A DNA stretch of 64,000 nt from Schistosoma haematobium (lineage: Eukaryota; Platyhelminthes; Trematoda; Strigeidida; Schistosomatidae): positions 26,987,116-27,051,115 of the forward strand of contig NC_067196.1 of assembly GCF_000699445.3 (NCBI RefSeq), read 5' to 3'. The notes under the pieces were generated by a model. The model did not search any database. It was not told the origin of the DNA and saw only the letters and a list, made by a program, of their open reading frames with translations. Numbering within the stretch: the stretch's first letter is position 1; every line of letters begins with the position of its first letter. Made by a program: the position numbers and the translations under genes. This document shows, in pieces, positions 24,036 through 36,049 of the stretch.

Positions 24036-25607
24036 ATACCAACATGAAACTCATCAATTGAAGTCCTCAATAACAATGGGAAGATACAAGTAAAGCAACA
24101 CCAAGTAAAGTTTAAAGTTGTTTACCCTTATTTAATTGCATGGGTAAATAAATAATTGAATTATTCAAAGTTTAAAGAAGCAAATAAATTTAAAATTAAA
24201 AATGTCATTGTCCACTTTTGAAGATATCAATAGGATTTATTCCCTACTGTGTTAACCAATCAAATAAGTCAATGTATATAAATTCGATGGTGATAATGAC
24301 TTAATTCGAATAGATTGAAACTGATCTCGAAGGTAATAATTATTATTAAGACAATATTGCATAGTGATTATTATTTTTTGCCACGTCCATCTGTCATATT
24401 AAAAATATTTCACATTCCAAATGATAATTTCTTCTTAGCTGTGTAAATTTTAATTCTAAAAATAGCTTTTGATATAAATTGTCATGTTGATTTATAATAT
24501 TTCCTTTGTTTGTCTGTTTTTGTTTTAATATCATCATTTCTGTATTCTTGAATGATGCACTGTTAAAGTACCGGTCTTGTTTAAACAAAGGCTATGGAAT
24601 AAAATAATACCATTCTACAAGTCATTGACTAAATAAATCTTATAAAATAAACCATATAAAATAGAAGTATCAAATGTTGTTGAAAGAGAATATCTAACAC
24701 AGAAAGAAGAAAGTCTCTATAGAATCATCTATAGTTGGTGTTTTGTGATATTTGTAAACTTATGGGAAATAAAGAACTCAAATGAAACTAACTGTTTGCT
24801 AATTAAATTTTATTATGAATCAGGACTTTATTCAATAAGTATTTACATATGAATTTCAGAACGCATATCTTGGAGTTCGATTTGTTTAACTTTATACTAT
24901 CTTTCATGGTGAAATCATTCTATAATATATATGTGCTTTACGTTAAATGAAAAAAATGTCCTCATGGGAGCCACAGTATTAGGTGTTTCAGCGATTAGTT
25001 TTTCTTATTAAAGTGTGTGACCATGTAGGATTTCAGACCATGTCAGTTATTGTTGTATTTACTGAAGCTGCTGTCGAGTTATTTTATTTGATAAGTGTTT
25101 TATTGTAAGATTGACATGTTCAAATGAATTATTCAACAAGTAATTGATTTCATATTGTTTGGTCGTGATGAATGAACGTTATGCTAATGTTTCCAAATTT
25201 AAACTTTAAATTAATTGATGAATACACACTTACTTATAAACGTGCAAATAGCTTCAAATGTCTTGGCTAAAAACAATATACAAATGAACTTTCCACAAAA
25301 ACAATAGTATGTTACCACTTTAATCAATGTTGAACCATTTACAATATCCACTGCAATGAAAACCGGAAATTAAGATGTAGTTAGTTGTTGTTTGATTTAC
25401 CCATAAAAACAGATGAGATTTTTAAAAATCTTTTTGGGTTTTAAGCATTTTGCTTAAATTTATTTATTTTTATTTGAAAAATACAAACACTACTTATAAA
25501 GTTGGAAAGATAGAAAGTCTAATTTTTTTCTGGTTTAGTTTTGGTCGATTGATATAGAAACACAAAAAATGTCTTTCAACTACAATGAATACAACCTTAA
25601 TTGGAAA
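24036..25607. other. Intergenic AT-rich stretch
   Basis: No feature recognised. Confidence 0.35.
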
Positions 25608-25611
25608 CCAT

Positions 25612-25890
25612 TGTGGTGTGTGCTACTTATACTGACATAAGTAGAATGTGATGTTAATCATGAACAGAAGGTCTGGCAGCAGAGAGACAAGAGGATCGAA
25701 CAGTATAGAATGAAACAGGATGCAATTTGTATGAAAATGCGAGAACAATGAAGTCTGAGTCATTTTGAGACAAATGGTGGACATTTTGCAAATTAAGCAT
25801 TTACTTTATGAGTGTTCGATTTTATTAACAAGTCCTGTAACTGTGTTAAATGAATCCGATTGTTCTCCACTGATATTCGCGTTCACTACA
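25612..25890 (-). mobile_element. Solo LTR-like element, family L1, copy 1
   Basis: TG...CA ends, flanked by CCAT and CTAT (4 bp, one mismatch). It contains the family hairpin (CTACTTAT...ATAAGTAG) near the LTR 3' end and the block GTCTGGCAGCAGAGAGACAA. Other copies are at 31860, 41757, 56102 and 60888. Confidence 0.65.
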
Positions 25891-26077
25891 CTATTAACTA
25901 TGGGCTATCTTTTATAATATATCTAAAAAAATTATATATATGAGTGAACAAAACAAATGAAAATGATTTCAATAAAGTGATTTGAAGATCATATTGAATA
26001 AGAGAACAAGCTTAATATGTTATTCTTATTATTTCAATGGATTTCATTAAACAATCAAAAAATGTAATCAAGAACTT

Positions 26078-26765
26078 TCGTCTAAATTTGGGCGCCGAGT
26101 TGATATGAGACACATTATGTATTATTTGGTATTTTTGATTTTGATTATTACCCTGAAGAAGTCCAGATAAGTTTGTTGAATGAATCAAAGATGTAATCCA
26201 ATATAAAATTAACCATGATAAATGTTCAATTGAAAGTGACTATAGAAAGTATGATAAACCTGTTTATTAACAGACAATCAACCCTTAGTCGTAAGTCATT
26301 ATGTGTGAAAATTATATTTGAAATAGTCTCAGAGTTTTAAATCTAAATAATTCCAGCGTTTCGTCCAACAAACTTGGCTGGACTTCTTCAGGGTAATAAT
26401 CAAAGTCATCAAAGAAATATGTAGCGTTTAACAGTCAAATCAGATCAAATCTATACTGTTGATTTTAGTAGATTGAATAACATGATTCAGTTAAATGTCA
26501 ACCATATTAACACCTAATATCAATTATTAATAACTTAATCTTACACATACATACACATACTTCATTCAGTCATTTATTTTCACATCGTGAACTTTTCACA
26601 TGATTTGTACTTAACTAACTTATGTTAACCGATCTACTCAAGTCAACATCTTAATATGATTGGATTACCCTGAAGAAGTCTAGACAAGTTTGCTGGACGA
26701 AACGTTGGAATTATTTTAAACTTAAATCTCTGAGATTATTTCAAATATAATTTCCACATATAATG
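26078..26765. mobile_element. Family Y hammerhead-like cluster
   Basis: The leader (GGGCGCCGAGTT, 26090-26105) and an incomplete plus unit (CCTGAAGAAGTCCAG, 26143) are followed by a minus unit (about 26290-26410) and a plus unit (26655-26765). The last two are inverted copies about 250 bp apart. No ORF lies between them. Confidence 0.6.
26664..26716 (+). ncRNA. Hammerhead-like motif, best family Y copy
   Basis: Core CTGAAGA (26670-26676), stem II GTCTAG/CTGGAC, then GAAACGTT with expected cut after 26706. Stem III is only ACGU, which could pair just as a dimer. One extra A sits between the core and stem II, and stem I is short, so activity is doubtful. Confidence 0.4.
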
Positions 26766-27394
26766 ACTTCTCTATATTCGAGGCTCAGTTTTTGTTAAAC
26801 TATTCATTCTAATATTGATAAATATTCGTATAAATTACTTTCCTTAATCGTAAGCTTGGTAAATTTATGTTTGGCTACTTCTAAAGAAGAAATCAAAGCA
26901 TTACCTTTCACATGCCATAATAACATTAGATGTATACAGTTTCCTGAGCTATGTTCTAACTGAAAAGAACATTACATTACAAATGTTTTATATAGCAAAA
27001 ATCTCATTCAAATCAGATCACTCTTTTTCCAATTAAGTTGGGATCATATTTGTTGTAATCAATTGATTCTGTTCGTCACTCAAATTTGATAATACAAAGC
27101 ATCAAAAATAAATTTAGTTTCTCTTTAAACTAACAACACAAAGCTAAAAACAGTTTTTATCATAATAATTATTGTTAACATTACTAAGGTAAATACAGAC
27201 AAAGAAATTCAATAACCATTGTTTTCTGAATGTAAAAAGTCATTAATAATTGATAATACGGAATAATTTGAGGTCTTTTTATTCAGACTATTTGTTACTA
27301 AATTATTGAATGAATAGGTAAATGAGGAAGAGTCACTCAAAGTATTTTGTTGACGAACAAAACAATTAAATATACGCCTAATACGTTAAATATT

Positions 27395-27867
27395 TGTAGT
27401 GGCTTCGCTTCATTAATTAATCATCTCGATAACCGTTATCATATAAATGTCATCGGTGTTTAAAATCAGAAGGCAATGAGAAGCAACAACTACAGTTTAT
27501 TGGCGGATAGTGCTGATCACAAAGCTATAAGCAAATCAAGCGAATTTGAAGTGGAGAGGCAAATATACATGTGCGAGTAAATACATAGACAAATTTATAA
27601 TTAAATCACATAAGGGTGCAGCAAGGCAAAGGAAAAGCTAATATAGGATTTGAGTATATATATACATGTGGAGGAGAATGAATCATCGAGCAACATTTAA
27701 GATATTAACATTTTAGCTAGAGTCGAGTCTATCATGTGATCTAGTGATCATAGCGGTGCAAAGAAATATGTGAATTGTTACTGTTCTAATAACACTTTGT
27801 ATTAAGTAAGTTAATAAAAGAGCTTAACCAAAATTAACCATAATTGAAATCGGATGTAGGATAGTCA
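27395..27867 (+). mobile_element. LTR-like unit, family L4, copy 1
   Basis: The 410-bp core is nearly identical to 42356-42836. It holds a TATA-like GTATATATATAC and AATAAA near the 3' end, with TG...CA bounds. No flanking duplication was found. Confidence 0.6.
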
Positions 27868-28067
27868 CTATATGTTGAGTATATTTTTAGAAAAGTTGTC
27901 TGTCTAGCGGCTTGCATTCAAACTGATAATTTATTAAAGATGAATTATTATCATAATCCTATTGGAAAGTGGTAATTGATTAGAGTTTATTAAATCGGTG
28001 TAGATAGGCTAGCTTGGCGTAATCATATTGACATAAACTGGGTAGACGCGAAACTGATGTCAGATAA

Positions 28068-28487
28068 TCTATTATTATTATTATTATTACTATTATTATT
28101 ATTATTATTAGCTTTATTCAATATTATATTATTGGTACAATATAGAATTCTCAGCACAAAGTATTTCAACAAGTTTCCGCTTCTTTCTTCTTGGTCGGTC
28201 CTGGCGATAAATATTGAGTGATCGCCAGTCAGATGTTAGCAGTCCAGTAAATGAACATCTGAATAATGTGCATTCTTTTCGTTGTATATTGCCAGCAACC
28301 ACACTCTCTCTTTTTGAGCTTTTTGTAACTTTGACAACGAAAGGTTGTACACTTTTCAGAAACGCAGCAGAATACATTATGCGATTAATAAACATATTGA
28401 TATATATCAAAACAAACAAAAATAGATAACTTGTTGAAATATCTAGATGGCAGGAACAGGTAGCCCAGATGCTCAAGCAGGCCACCT
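28068..28487 (-). mobile_element. Non-autonomous LINE derivative, copy 2
   Basis: Same architecture as 11683-12095: LINE 5' UTR (GGCCTGCTTGAGCATCTGGG), a short coding start (MFINRIMYSAAFLKSVQPF), then directly the LINE 3' end and (AAT)n tail. The short frame runs to 28129 because of the internal junction. Confidence 0.72.
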
Positions 28488-28489
28488 TA

Positions 28490-29589
28490 AGATTACTATT
28501 TATTCTTTACGATATGAGATTATGAATTATGTAGAGTGTAACAGTACCAAGTAATATTTATTATATAACAGTTGTAACTTAGTTGACTAAAAGTGTTTTC
28601 AGCTGTATTTAATGATGAGTGATAATATTTTCATTGATAAATTGAACTGTGTAATTTTATGAGCAAGATGTTACAAAATAAATATTTGAGTCGACTGTGA
28701 TAAACAAACTGGTAGATACACTCAACTGTATTCATCACATGAGAAAACCAGTTTACAGTTTATTGATCAAAATAAGGTTTACAATTCGTAATAGTTTTTT
28801 TCGTTATTTAGTTTTTTTCATTTTTTAGGTATAGCTATTTCTTACTCATCTTTAACGACAGAATTTGTGATTCCTTCATCAAGTCTTTTTGATCTATATT
28901 TTTTGAATAAAATGGTCATAAATACATGGGTTTATATAATTCGATGTGCGGGAGAAAACTATTTCCTTGAAAATTAGTCACGATAGCACTTTCGTCTATG
29001 GACCCAACTCACTGGAAAGAAAGCATTTGGAAGCTTCATCCTTCAAGAGGCAACTTAATCTAAACACTTAACTAACATGTATCTCGATTTGAGGATTGTT
29101 TTGTTTTAGAATTTATCACAGTCTAACCAAAAAAGTTTTAGAATTACTGGTTAAAAGCCACCAAAGTTTTAAATATTCATAAGTTGAAACCTTACATTTA
29201 TGTACTAAAACTCACTCAGTAGTTTTTGGTTCTTTAATCGATAAGCAGTTTGAGTGTTTGGCTGACTTCAGATTCACACATAATAAATACTAAGCGGTAG
29301 TAAATAGCTGTATTATTTCGTCATGGCGGTCCTCAAGATCACGGAATGTACGATGAAACTGTTATAAAATAAACTGAGAGATTTCCAAAACCTGGATCAT
29401 TGTATAAGTGAGTTGTAGGTTCGTAATGTTCAGTAATTTTACGTTAGTACAACACATAGATTTTAATGAGATCTTTAGTGGTCGTCTATCTGAAGACGGC
29501 TTATGATACAAAATTGAATGCTATTGAGAAACGTCTGTTATCAATTACACATATTCATTTGTAACTAAAGCTCTCCAAAGCCATGGTAC
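28490..29589. other. Intergenic AT-rich stretch
   Basis: No feature recognised. Confidence 0.35.
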
Positions 29590-30085
29590 GGCTGAAAGTG
29601 GGGAGAACCAGCTCTTTCTCCCAAAATGCTTTCAACTGGTCACGTGCATATAACCACTGCCAGGGAAGTCCTACTTACTGCATTCTTGTAGCAGAGGTGT
29701 TGTTGAAAGGACGGAAATCGGATGTCCGGTGCTTTAACCGGGTTGGCTGATACGGAAGATCCACCTAGGGGAGTTGGAAAACCCTGATTCCAAACCAGTG
29801 TTGTACATGGGCTCCAGAATTTTAAGGAAACAAATGGCGTATGAACCTATTGTTAGTGGCCGGCTACTATGGGATTGCATCTCCTTAAGTTGCTCCACTG
29901 CCTTGTGGATTAGACCTTTAGGTCAAAGGCTCGGGGTGTGATCCGATTAGAAAACCACCTGCTTCGGTTCGCGCATCCGGGAAGTATATCAGCCCTCACA
30001 TTATTCGAATGATTTATATGGCGCATATCTCTTTCTGGTGCCTTCTTGTACCAATGTTTATGTGTTTAAATAAATGAATAAATTT
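29590..30085 (+). mobile_element. LINE 3'-end-like repeat, copy 2
   Basis: Longer and better kept than 18020-18418; GC-rich against its flanks. Includes GGCCGGCTACTATGGGATTG, a direct CCTTTAGGTCAAAGGCTC block, and the end CTTGTACCAATG followed by an A-rich tail (AAATAAATGAATAAA). Confidence 0.6.
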
Positions 30086-30920
30086 GTAACTAGAAGAAAA
30101 ACTTAAATTCGATATTGGGCAAGCTGACGAAAACTACTGATAAAAAAATAATGATAACTTTATCATATAACTTCTAATTTTTAAATGATTTACTAATTTT
30201 ACTGCAGACGATAATTAAGTGCTTGAATCACTGGCGTCCGAAATGTCAGTAGCAAAAATAATTTTAACATTAAAATGAGCATTTCATTGATGAATGACAG
30301 ACTAAACTTAAAAATATTCATCACGGTGAATATTAAAGGAATCCACTGAACATTAGCAAGAACATGAAATAGTAAACAGGTAAGTAGAAACAATTTCAAC
30401 AACTTTTTTTATTTATCTGAATATCTTCTAGTATTTAAATAAATAAAACGTAAACAGTCAACTGTGTTTGTTTGAATATGTTTATGCTAAACGAAATACA
30501 TATATATTTTCAGAACAAGCAAGCACATGTTAAGAGCCAAATGTTATTGTATTTAAATGAACAATATATCGCTGTATTTTATATGTAAAATACTTGAGAT
30601 TTCAGCCATTACTGTTTTAAAGGGCCTTCAAGGAATTCGACACTTTATGCTATGCTGTTCTTTGTAATAGCTTGATGATTAATGTATGAATCATTTTTTT
30701 CTTAGGTAAACTCTAATAAATATCAAGGTAACGCCTATTCGTAAGTCCATAGTTCATGTATCGATGTCATAAAACAAGGGAGTTTTTGGAAACAAAGATA
30801 AGCTCAATGGCTATAGTATCATATTACCTTAAATGATACCAATGTGTTAGAAAATGCTGGTAATTTTATAATTCGACAAATCACAAATATCACATGGGTT
30901 TTGTGGATATTATAGTAATT
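30086..30920. other. Intergenic AT-rich stretch
   Basis: No supported feature. A consensus donor (CAG|GTAAGTAG, plus strand, 30378) has no coding exon before it. Confidence 0.3.
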
Positions 30921-31060
30921 TTAATGGTTAACATCATGAGTCAGTTGAAGCTAGACCACCGTGGAAAACCTGGAAGCACAATAGGACGAAACGGCCGTCC
31001 AGTGCTTCCAGGTTTTCCATGGTGGTCTAGCTTCAACTGACTCATGATCTTAACCATTGA
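30921..31060. mobile_element. Sm-alpha foldback: two inverted 3' halves
   Basis: Arms 30921-30979 (minus) and 31002-31060 (plus) are almost perfect 59-bp inverted copies. The loop is hammerhead sequence of the plus copy (TAGGACGAAACGGCCGTC). The inner edge of both arms is 2 nt past the predicted cut (30999|31000). Confidence 0.78.
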
Positions 31061-31409
31061 AATCACAAATAACCGCAAGTATGTATGTAGTCTTATTACA
31101 TAAATAAATCAGATTCTGTCTTTAATGCAGTGAAATACAATCAGTTAAACCATAAATTAGGGGTAAAATATACTTTTCTTACTGTTACAATGGAAGATTT
31201 TATATTGTTTTATAATAATAAAATTATTCATCTAATATTATCACTTATGCCTAAAAGTGAACTTATTACTGCATATTCATATTACTTGGACTGTGGACAT
31301 AATAGAACACATAATATTACAGTGCATGAGAAGACAAATTTACATTTAAATGCTAAAATAATGAGAAAATTCCAGAAAAGTAATATTTACATAAACAACT
31401 ATTCATCAA

Positions 31410-31690
31410 TAATAATCTATGGACGAACCAACCACGTATAGGATAACCGGTCTTGGATTTTTGAGTGAAATTCACTCATCCATTTGGTTAAATAGAGTTT
31501 TGGAATTATAGCTGATGTCGTGATAAAAACTATAAATCCCAACCATAACCATCAACTGTAAATCATAATTCCAATTCCTTACACTGGTTTACAACCGTCA
31601 TTTGGTTTTAGTTATTAGGTGGACACTCTCAAGGTCACTTTAGAGTTGCTAAAAGGTTGTCCATATATTATAGTCCCACCCTATTTCCTT
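31410..31690 (+). mobile_element. MITE copy 4, left end lost
   Basis: Same orientation as copy 1, closest to copy 3. The right end (TAGTCCCACCCTATTTCC) is kept in altered form. The left terminal 10-15 bp are missing, so no duplication can be read. Confidence 0.6.
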
Positions 31691-31859
31691 TTCGATAATG
31701 TAACTAGGTTGATGAAGCTTATGTTCTGATAAAGTACCATGAAGTGATTCGAGAGTGTTATGTGATTAGTTACAGTCAAAATTAGCGTATTTGAACAGTC
31801 CTTATTCAATTACTGGTTGAGAATAGTTAACTTACCGGATCACACCTTGATAATTAGTC

Positions 31860-32175
31860 TGTAGTGAATAAAAACACAAGCGGGGACAATCAAATGTATT
31901 CGAACATGAAAATATAGAACGTCTTAGTAAAATCTGAGAACCATACAGTACATATTTCATTTGGCAAAATGTCAATCAATTTTCTCAAACTTGACTGTTT
32001 CTTTCGCAAATATCAGTCAATCGTCTTAGACTTCATTGTTCCTTTGTTTTCACACCAATCATTCTTTGTTTTCATTCTCTTTTCTTCGATCTTCTTAACC
32101 ATCTGTGTCCAGGTATTTCATTTTCGATTGATGACATATACTACTTATAACTGTCAACATCAGTAGCACACAACA
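31860..32175 (+). mobile_element. Solo LTR-like element, family L1, diverged copy
   Basis: Starts TGTAGTGAAT, contains GGGGACAATC and the CATATACTACTTATA end block. The family hairpin is decayed. The open frame at 31969-32166 is fortuitous within it. Confidence 0.5.
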
Positions 32176-32593
32176 TAATCTTTACATCTGTCAATTATTT
32201 TATTACAATAACTTAGAAACTATTAAATACTATGATTTAGATTGATCTAACACAGTAATATTTATACTACATAGAAAACAACATAAATATATGTCCTAAT
32301 AAAATTACGATTGATATGATCACCCAAAAATAGTTTTTCAATTTATTAACAGAAATCATATAAAAATCAGACATAAAACCTTTTTGTTGTTTGTTTTTGC
32401 ACAAAGAATACAAAATATCATAATTATAATAAAATTAATTAATCTTATGAATGGTGAATGTCTTATTTTCGTAATAATTTGATCGGGATCAATACATTTA
32501 TTCACACAATCTAAAACAAACTAGATCTTAATGATATTAGTAGAGATTCAGATAAGATTTTCATCCAAGAAATGGGTTTTTATAAAAGAAATA

Positions 32594-32850
32594 TCGTTTA
32601 AATTTGATCGAATAGTTTCACAGTATTTGGGCGCCGAGTTGATGTGAGACGTTCAAGAGGAAGAATGTAATTGTAAAACCTCAGCGAATGAATTTGAAGT
32701 AAATCCAACATTTCGCCTAGCAATTTAGTGTTCGATGCTTGATTATATTTCCTTGAAAATTCTTGGACCAGATTGCTAGGTGAAATGTTGGATTTACTTC
32801 AAATTCATTCGCTGAGATTTTATAAATACATTCTTCCTCTTTAATGGTCT
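32594..32850 (+). mobile_element. Foldback element, family Y, second full copy
   Basis: Leader TAGTTTCACAGTATTTGGGC and arms of about 70-75 bp (32656-32725 and 32775-32850) as at 3937-4203. The stem II and GAAA positions carry several substitutions (GGTGAAATGTTGG). Confidence 0.6.
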
Positions 32851-34496
32851 TATATGTCAATGAAGTATTTCAACGCACGTTAAATGAGTGATGATCATTG
32901 TAAAACAACCTGTTACATTTTCAACATCGTCAAAATGTATCACACAGTTTAGTAAAAATCATAATTGTTATTGTATATTTCTGTTATTCTGAACAGCAAT
33001 TCAATTTAAGTTTAGGAATTTCGTAGTTAAAGGATTATCATAAAATAACTTTACGCACAATTACAATTTTTCAGTCTAGATAAATATACTCCTGGAGAAA
33101 TAAGCAACCAAAACAACATTGCAACCCGAACGTAATCTAGAACGATATATACCGCTAAAACTAGATATCACGTGATTTTCGACTTTGGATCAAACAAGTA
33201 TTGCTGTAAATTAAATCTCTATACATTAATTATGAAATTTTATTGAGAAATAAAGCTATCTGTCAATGTACATAGTTGCAAAGGAATGCTGACAAATAAA
33301 GTTATGAAGCTAATTTTCAACACAGGTTTATACGAGCCGGAGATTCTCTACAAGCAATCGACGATTATACTATTGTTTCGCTACTATTGCAAGCTAGTCA
33401 TTAGAATTGAACCTCGAATTCATTTTGAATTAAACTTGCTATAGTATGAACTTGTGGCAAACAGATACATTACAGATAATTGAACCGGGATCAAGCTGTC
33501 CCACTTTCTGCTTTTATTTTATTCAAGATATGATTGGCAGGTAACCTTCTCACCGACATTATTTACTACACAGAATACGGTATTTCGCTAGAAATTCCGG
33601 AAATTTATTTTTTAAAATTGATGAGCTCATTTTATGGAAATAAGTCCAGTATTTCCGCTCATAAACTGACATCACCTTGAGGGTTTATTACCAATTTATT
33701 GCCAAAACAAAAAATCCTTCTAATAATAATAATTTACATCTGATTAAAACAGTAGTAATAAAACATATAGTTTCCTATTGAGAAGTCTATCCATAAATCT
33801 AAGGTTATAAGGTATATATCTATATATGAATCTACTTAATTATGTCAAGTAATCAGGCCTTATTTTCATTGAAGTTGTCATTTGATTGACTGTTGTATAA
33901 ACATCATCACTAATCATATTTTGAATGTACGGAAACTTAGCTGAGTTATATAGGCATTCACAATTTATGATAAGTGAGGTAAATACAGAAAAGATTATCA
34001 ATATAAAATTATCATCTTCACTAATATAATTCTCAGTTTTATCACATTTAAATCTGATATAGAAAAGAGAAAAAAATGGCGATAAAAAGCCACTACAATA
34101 AGCTCAATTAATAATATACAAACTATTGGTAAATAACTTTACAACAAAATGGAGAAAACATGAATAGATCAACTTGTCACTGATGTTCATTTGTTTTATT
34201 ATCCGTAGTACAACAACGTCGTTAATTCTAAATCCAGTAACAAACAGTGATTATATGTATACGTTAAAACAGTTTGATGAATTACTATCTACGACATGAT
34301 TCAGTAAACTGCTATTTTTGCCTATAAATAAATTTACCTTCATTTGTGTAATATAATTTGTTTTAAAAATCTAAAAATCTAAAAGTTTTCGCGAAAGCAG
34401 TCATTAGAACTCGTTTTCAGTATATGCGAGCATGTAACTAATATTATTCCCAATAAAATGTAAAGCAGCATCTTACATTAATTCATTCATTCAAAT
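32851..34496. other. Intergenic AT-rich stretch
   Basis: No feature recognised. Confidence 0.35.
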
Positions 34497-34594
34497 TTAG
34501 TTGGCGGTCTGCTTAAATATCTGGGCTACCTGTTTCTGCCATCTGATTATTTCAACAAGTTATCTGTTTTTTTCATTTGTTTTAACTTATCATT

Positions 34595-35443
34595 ATGTCC
34601 ATTAATCGAATAACCTATTCAGGCGCTTTTACGAAAAGCCTACGACCTTTCGCTACACAAGTTACAAAAAAGTACCATAAAAGACATTGTGGTGGTTGAC
34701 AATATGCGTTAAAGAAAATGAACATTAATCGTATGTCGATTCCCGAGCTGCTAAATTCTAACTGCCGATCTCTAATCAACAAAGTGGACTATCTGCAGTT
34801 CCTACTAAGTCAAAATACTTATCAAAATTGTGGTGTCATCACAATTCAAGAATCTTGGTTAAATGATTTACAGGACGACTGCCCAGTATCACTACGTGAT
34901 TTCAAAATTCATCGTCAGGCTCGATCAAACAATAAAAAGAGGTGTGGCGGCGGTGTAGCTATGTTTGTAAACATAAACTGGTGTCGATCTTCGTTTGTGT
35001 GTTTTAAGTTTTCAAATGACTTTATCGACTGTCTAACTCCAAGATGTCGTCCAAAACATCTGAATAAATACAAATATGTTTATGTTACCAATATCTACGT
35101 GACTCCAGACTGCACACCATCTGCGCTATCTGTTTTCACTGATGAATTCACTGAGTTGGCTGTTACTGCCTTCAGTGATTCACTTTCAGTTGTATATGGT
35201 GATTTCAATTCATGTGACTGTAGCTTCCTTACGTCACTAGGTCACCAAAACGTAGTGGATTTTCCTACCCGTTTGGATGCTCATTTACACTTCGTTTTCA
35301 TTAATGATGTGGGTATATATGCGACTCGTAAACGTGCTCCATTGTCTAGCTCGGATCACTGTATAATTCGTGTTCTACCTAAAGTAATATGGAAAGCATG
35401 GGAAGAGTACACTCTTACATCAAACCAAGAAAGTCAAATATAG
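34595..35443 (+). pseudogene. LINE apurinic-type endonuclease region
   Basis: The frame opens at ATG 34595 (MSINRITYSGAFTK...). It is stopped once by TGA at 34697-34699 and continues from there. The derivative at 11683-12095 has TGG (Trp) at this codon, so the ancestral ORF began here and not at 34718. Domain order: N-C-R-S-L-x-N-K (metal/substrate Asn), ITIQESWL (catalytic Glu), GGGVAMFV, YVYVTNIYVTP, VVYGDFNS (GDFN), SSSDHCII (catalytic His). These are the conserved blocks of the AP-like endonuclease that nicks target DNA for reverse transcription. The frame ends early at 35443, before the RT. Confidence 0.78.
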
Positions 35444-36049
35444 GAATTACTCAGAAGAAAATATTCGAAATCTGAAAAACATGTTTCATACGACTAACTG
35501 GGAATTATTTACAGATGACTAACTGGAAACCACTACTGATGTTATCACTTGTTATCTTAAATTCCGTTTTGATATTTGTTGTCCAACTGAAACCATTTTT
35601 GTAAGTTTTGATCGACCTTCATTTTCATAAATAAAACGACTACGGAGGGTAAAAGAAAGAATGTACAAGGAGGAGGACTAAAATGGTCTGATAAACCTAG
35701 AGATTTGACGTCTCAACTGTATGTTTACTCAAAAACTCTTGTTTTGCAAAAACTCTCCAAGTATGTGGAAACTTTAAAGAACTTACAGGTGACAGACAGT
35801 TTAGAAGCGATAACCAGCTGAATGTTTGTGACTTAAATAACTCTTTTGTTCGTCAGCAATCTGATGTGATGCTTCCTCTATCCACAGGTTTAAAGAATAG
35901 CTGTGTTCCTAGTTTCACCGAAACTGATGTCCGAAGATGTCCCCAGTCACTTAATGGTATCCCAAACCTTTTGAAAGTGTGCTGACGTTCTATGTTATCC
36001 GTTCACAACTATCTTTAACAGATCCTTCTCATCTAATCTCATACCGAAA

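Noticed and set aside
30199..30402. Leader-like minus-strand ORF
   Set aside because: Hydrophobic start is attractive, but no donor follows in frame, and a consensus donor lies on the opposite strand without an exon; a chance frame in AT-rich DNA.
30921..31060. Palindromes as cloning or assembly artefacts
   Set aside because: Several independent foldbacks with different junctions, arm lengths and divergence argue against one artefact, though reads are needed to be sure.
31130..31441. 103-codon plus-strand ORF
   Set aside because: Begins beside a foldback and ends inside a MITE; AT-driven composition, no recognisable family. It could still be an exon, but nothing supports that.
32656..32850. 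Active ribozyme in the second family Y copy
   Set aside because: GAAA and stem II positions carry too many changes (GTGAAATG); only the foldback architecture is reliable.
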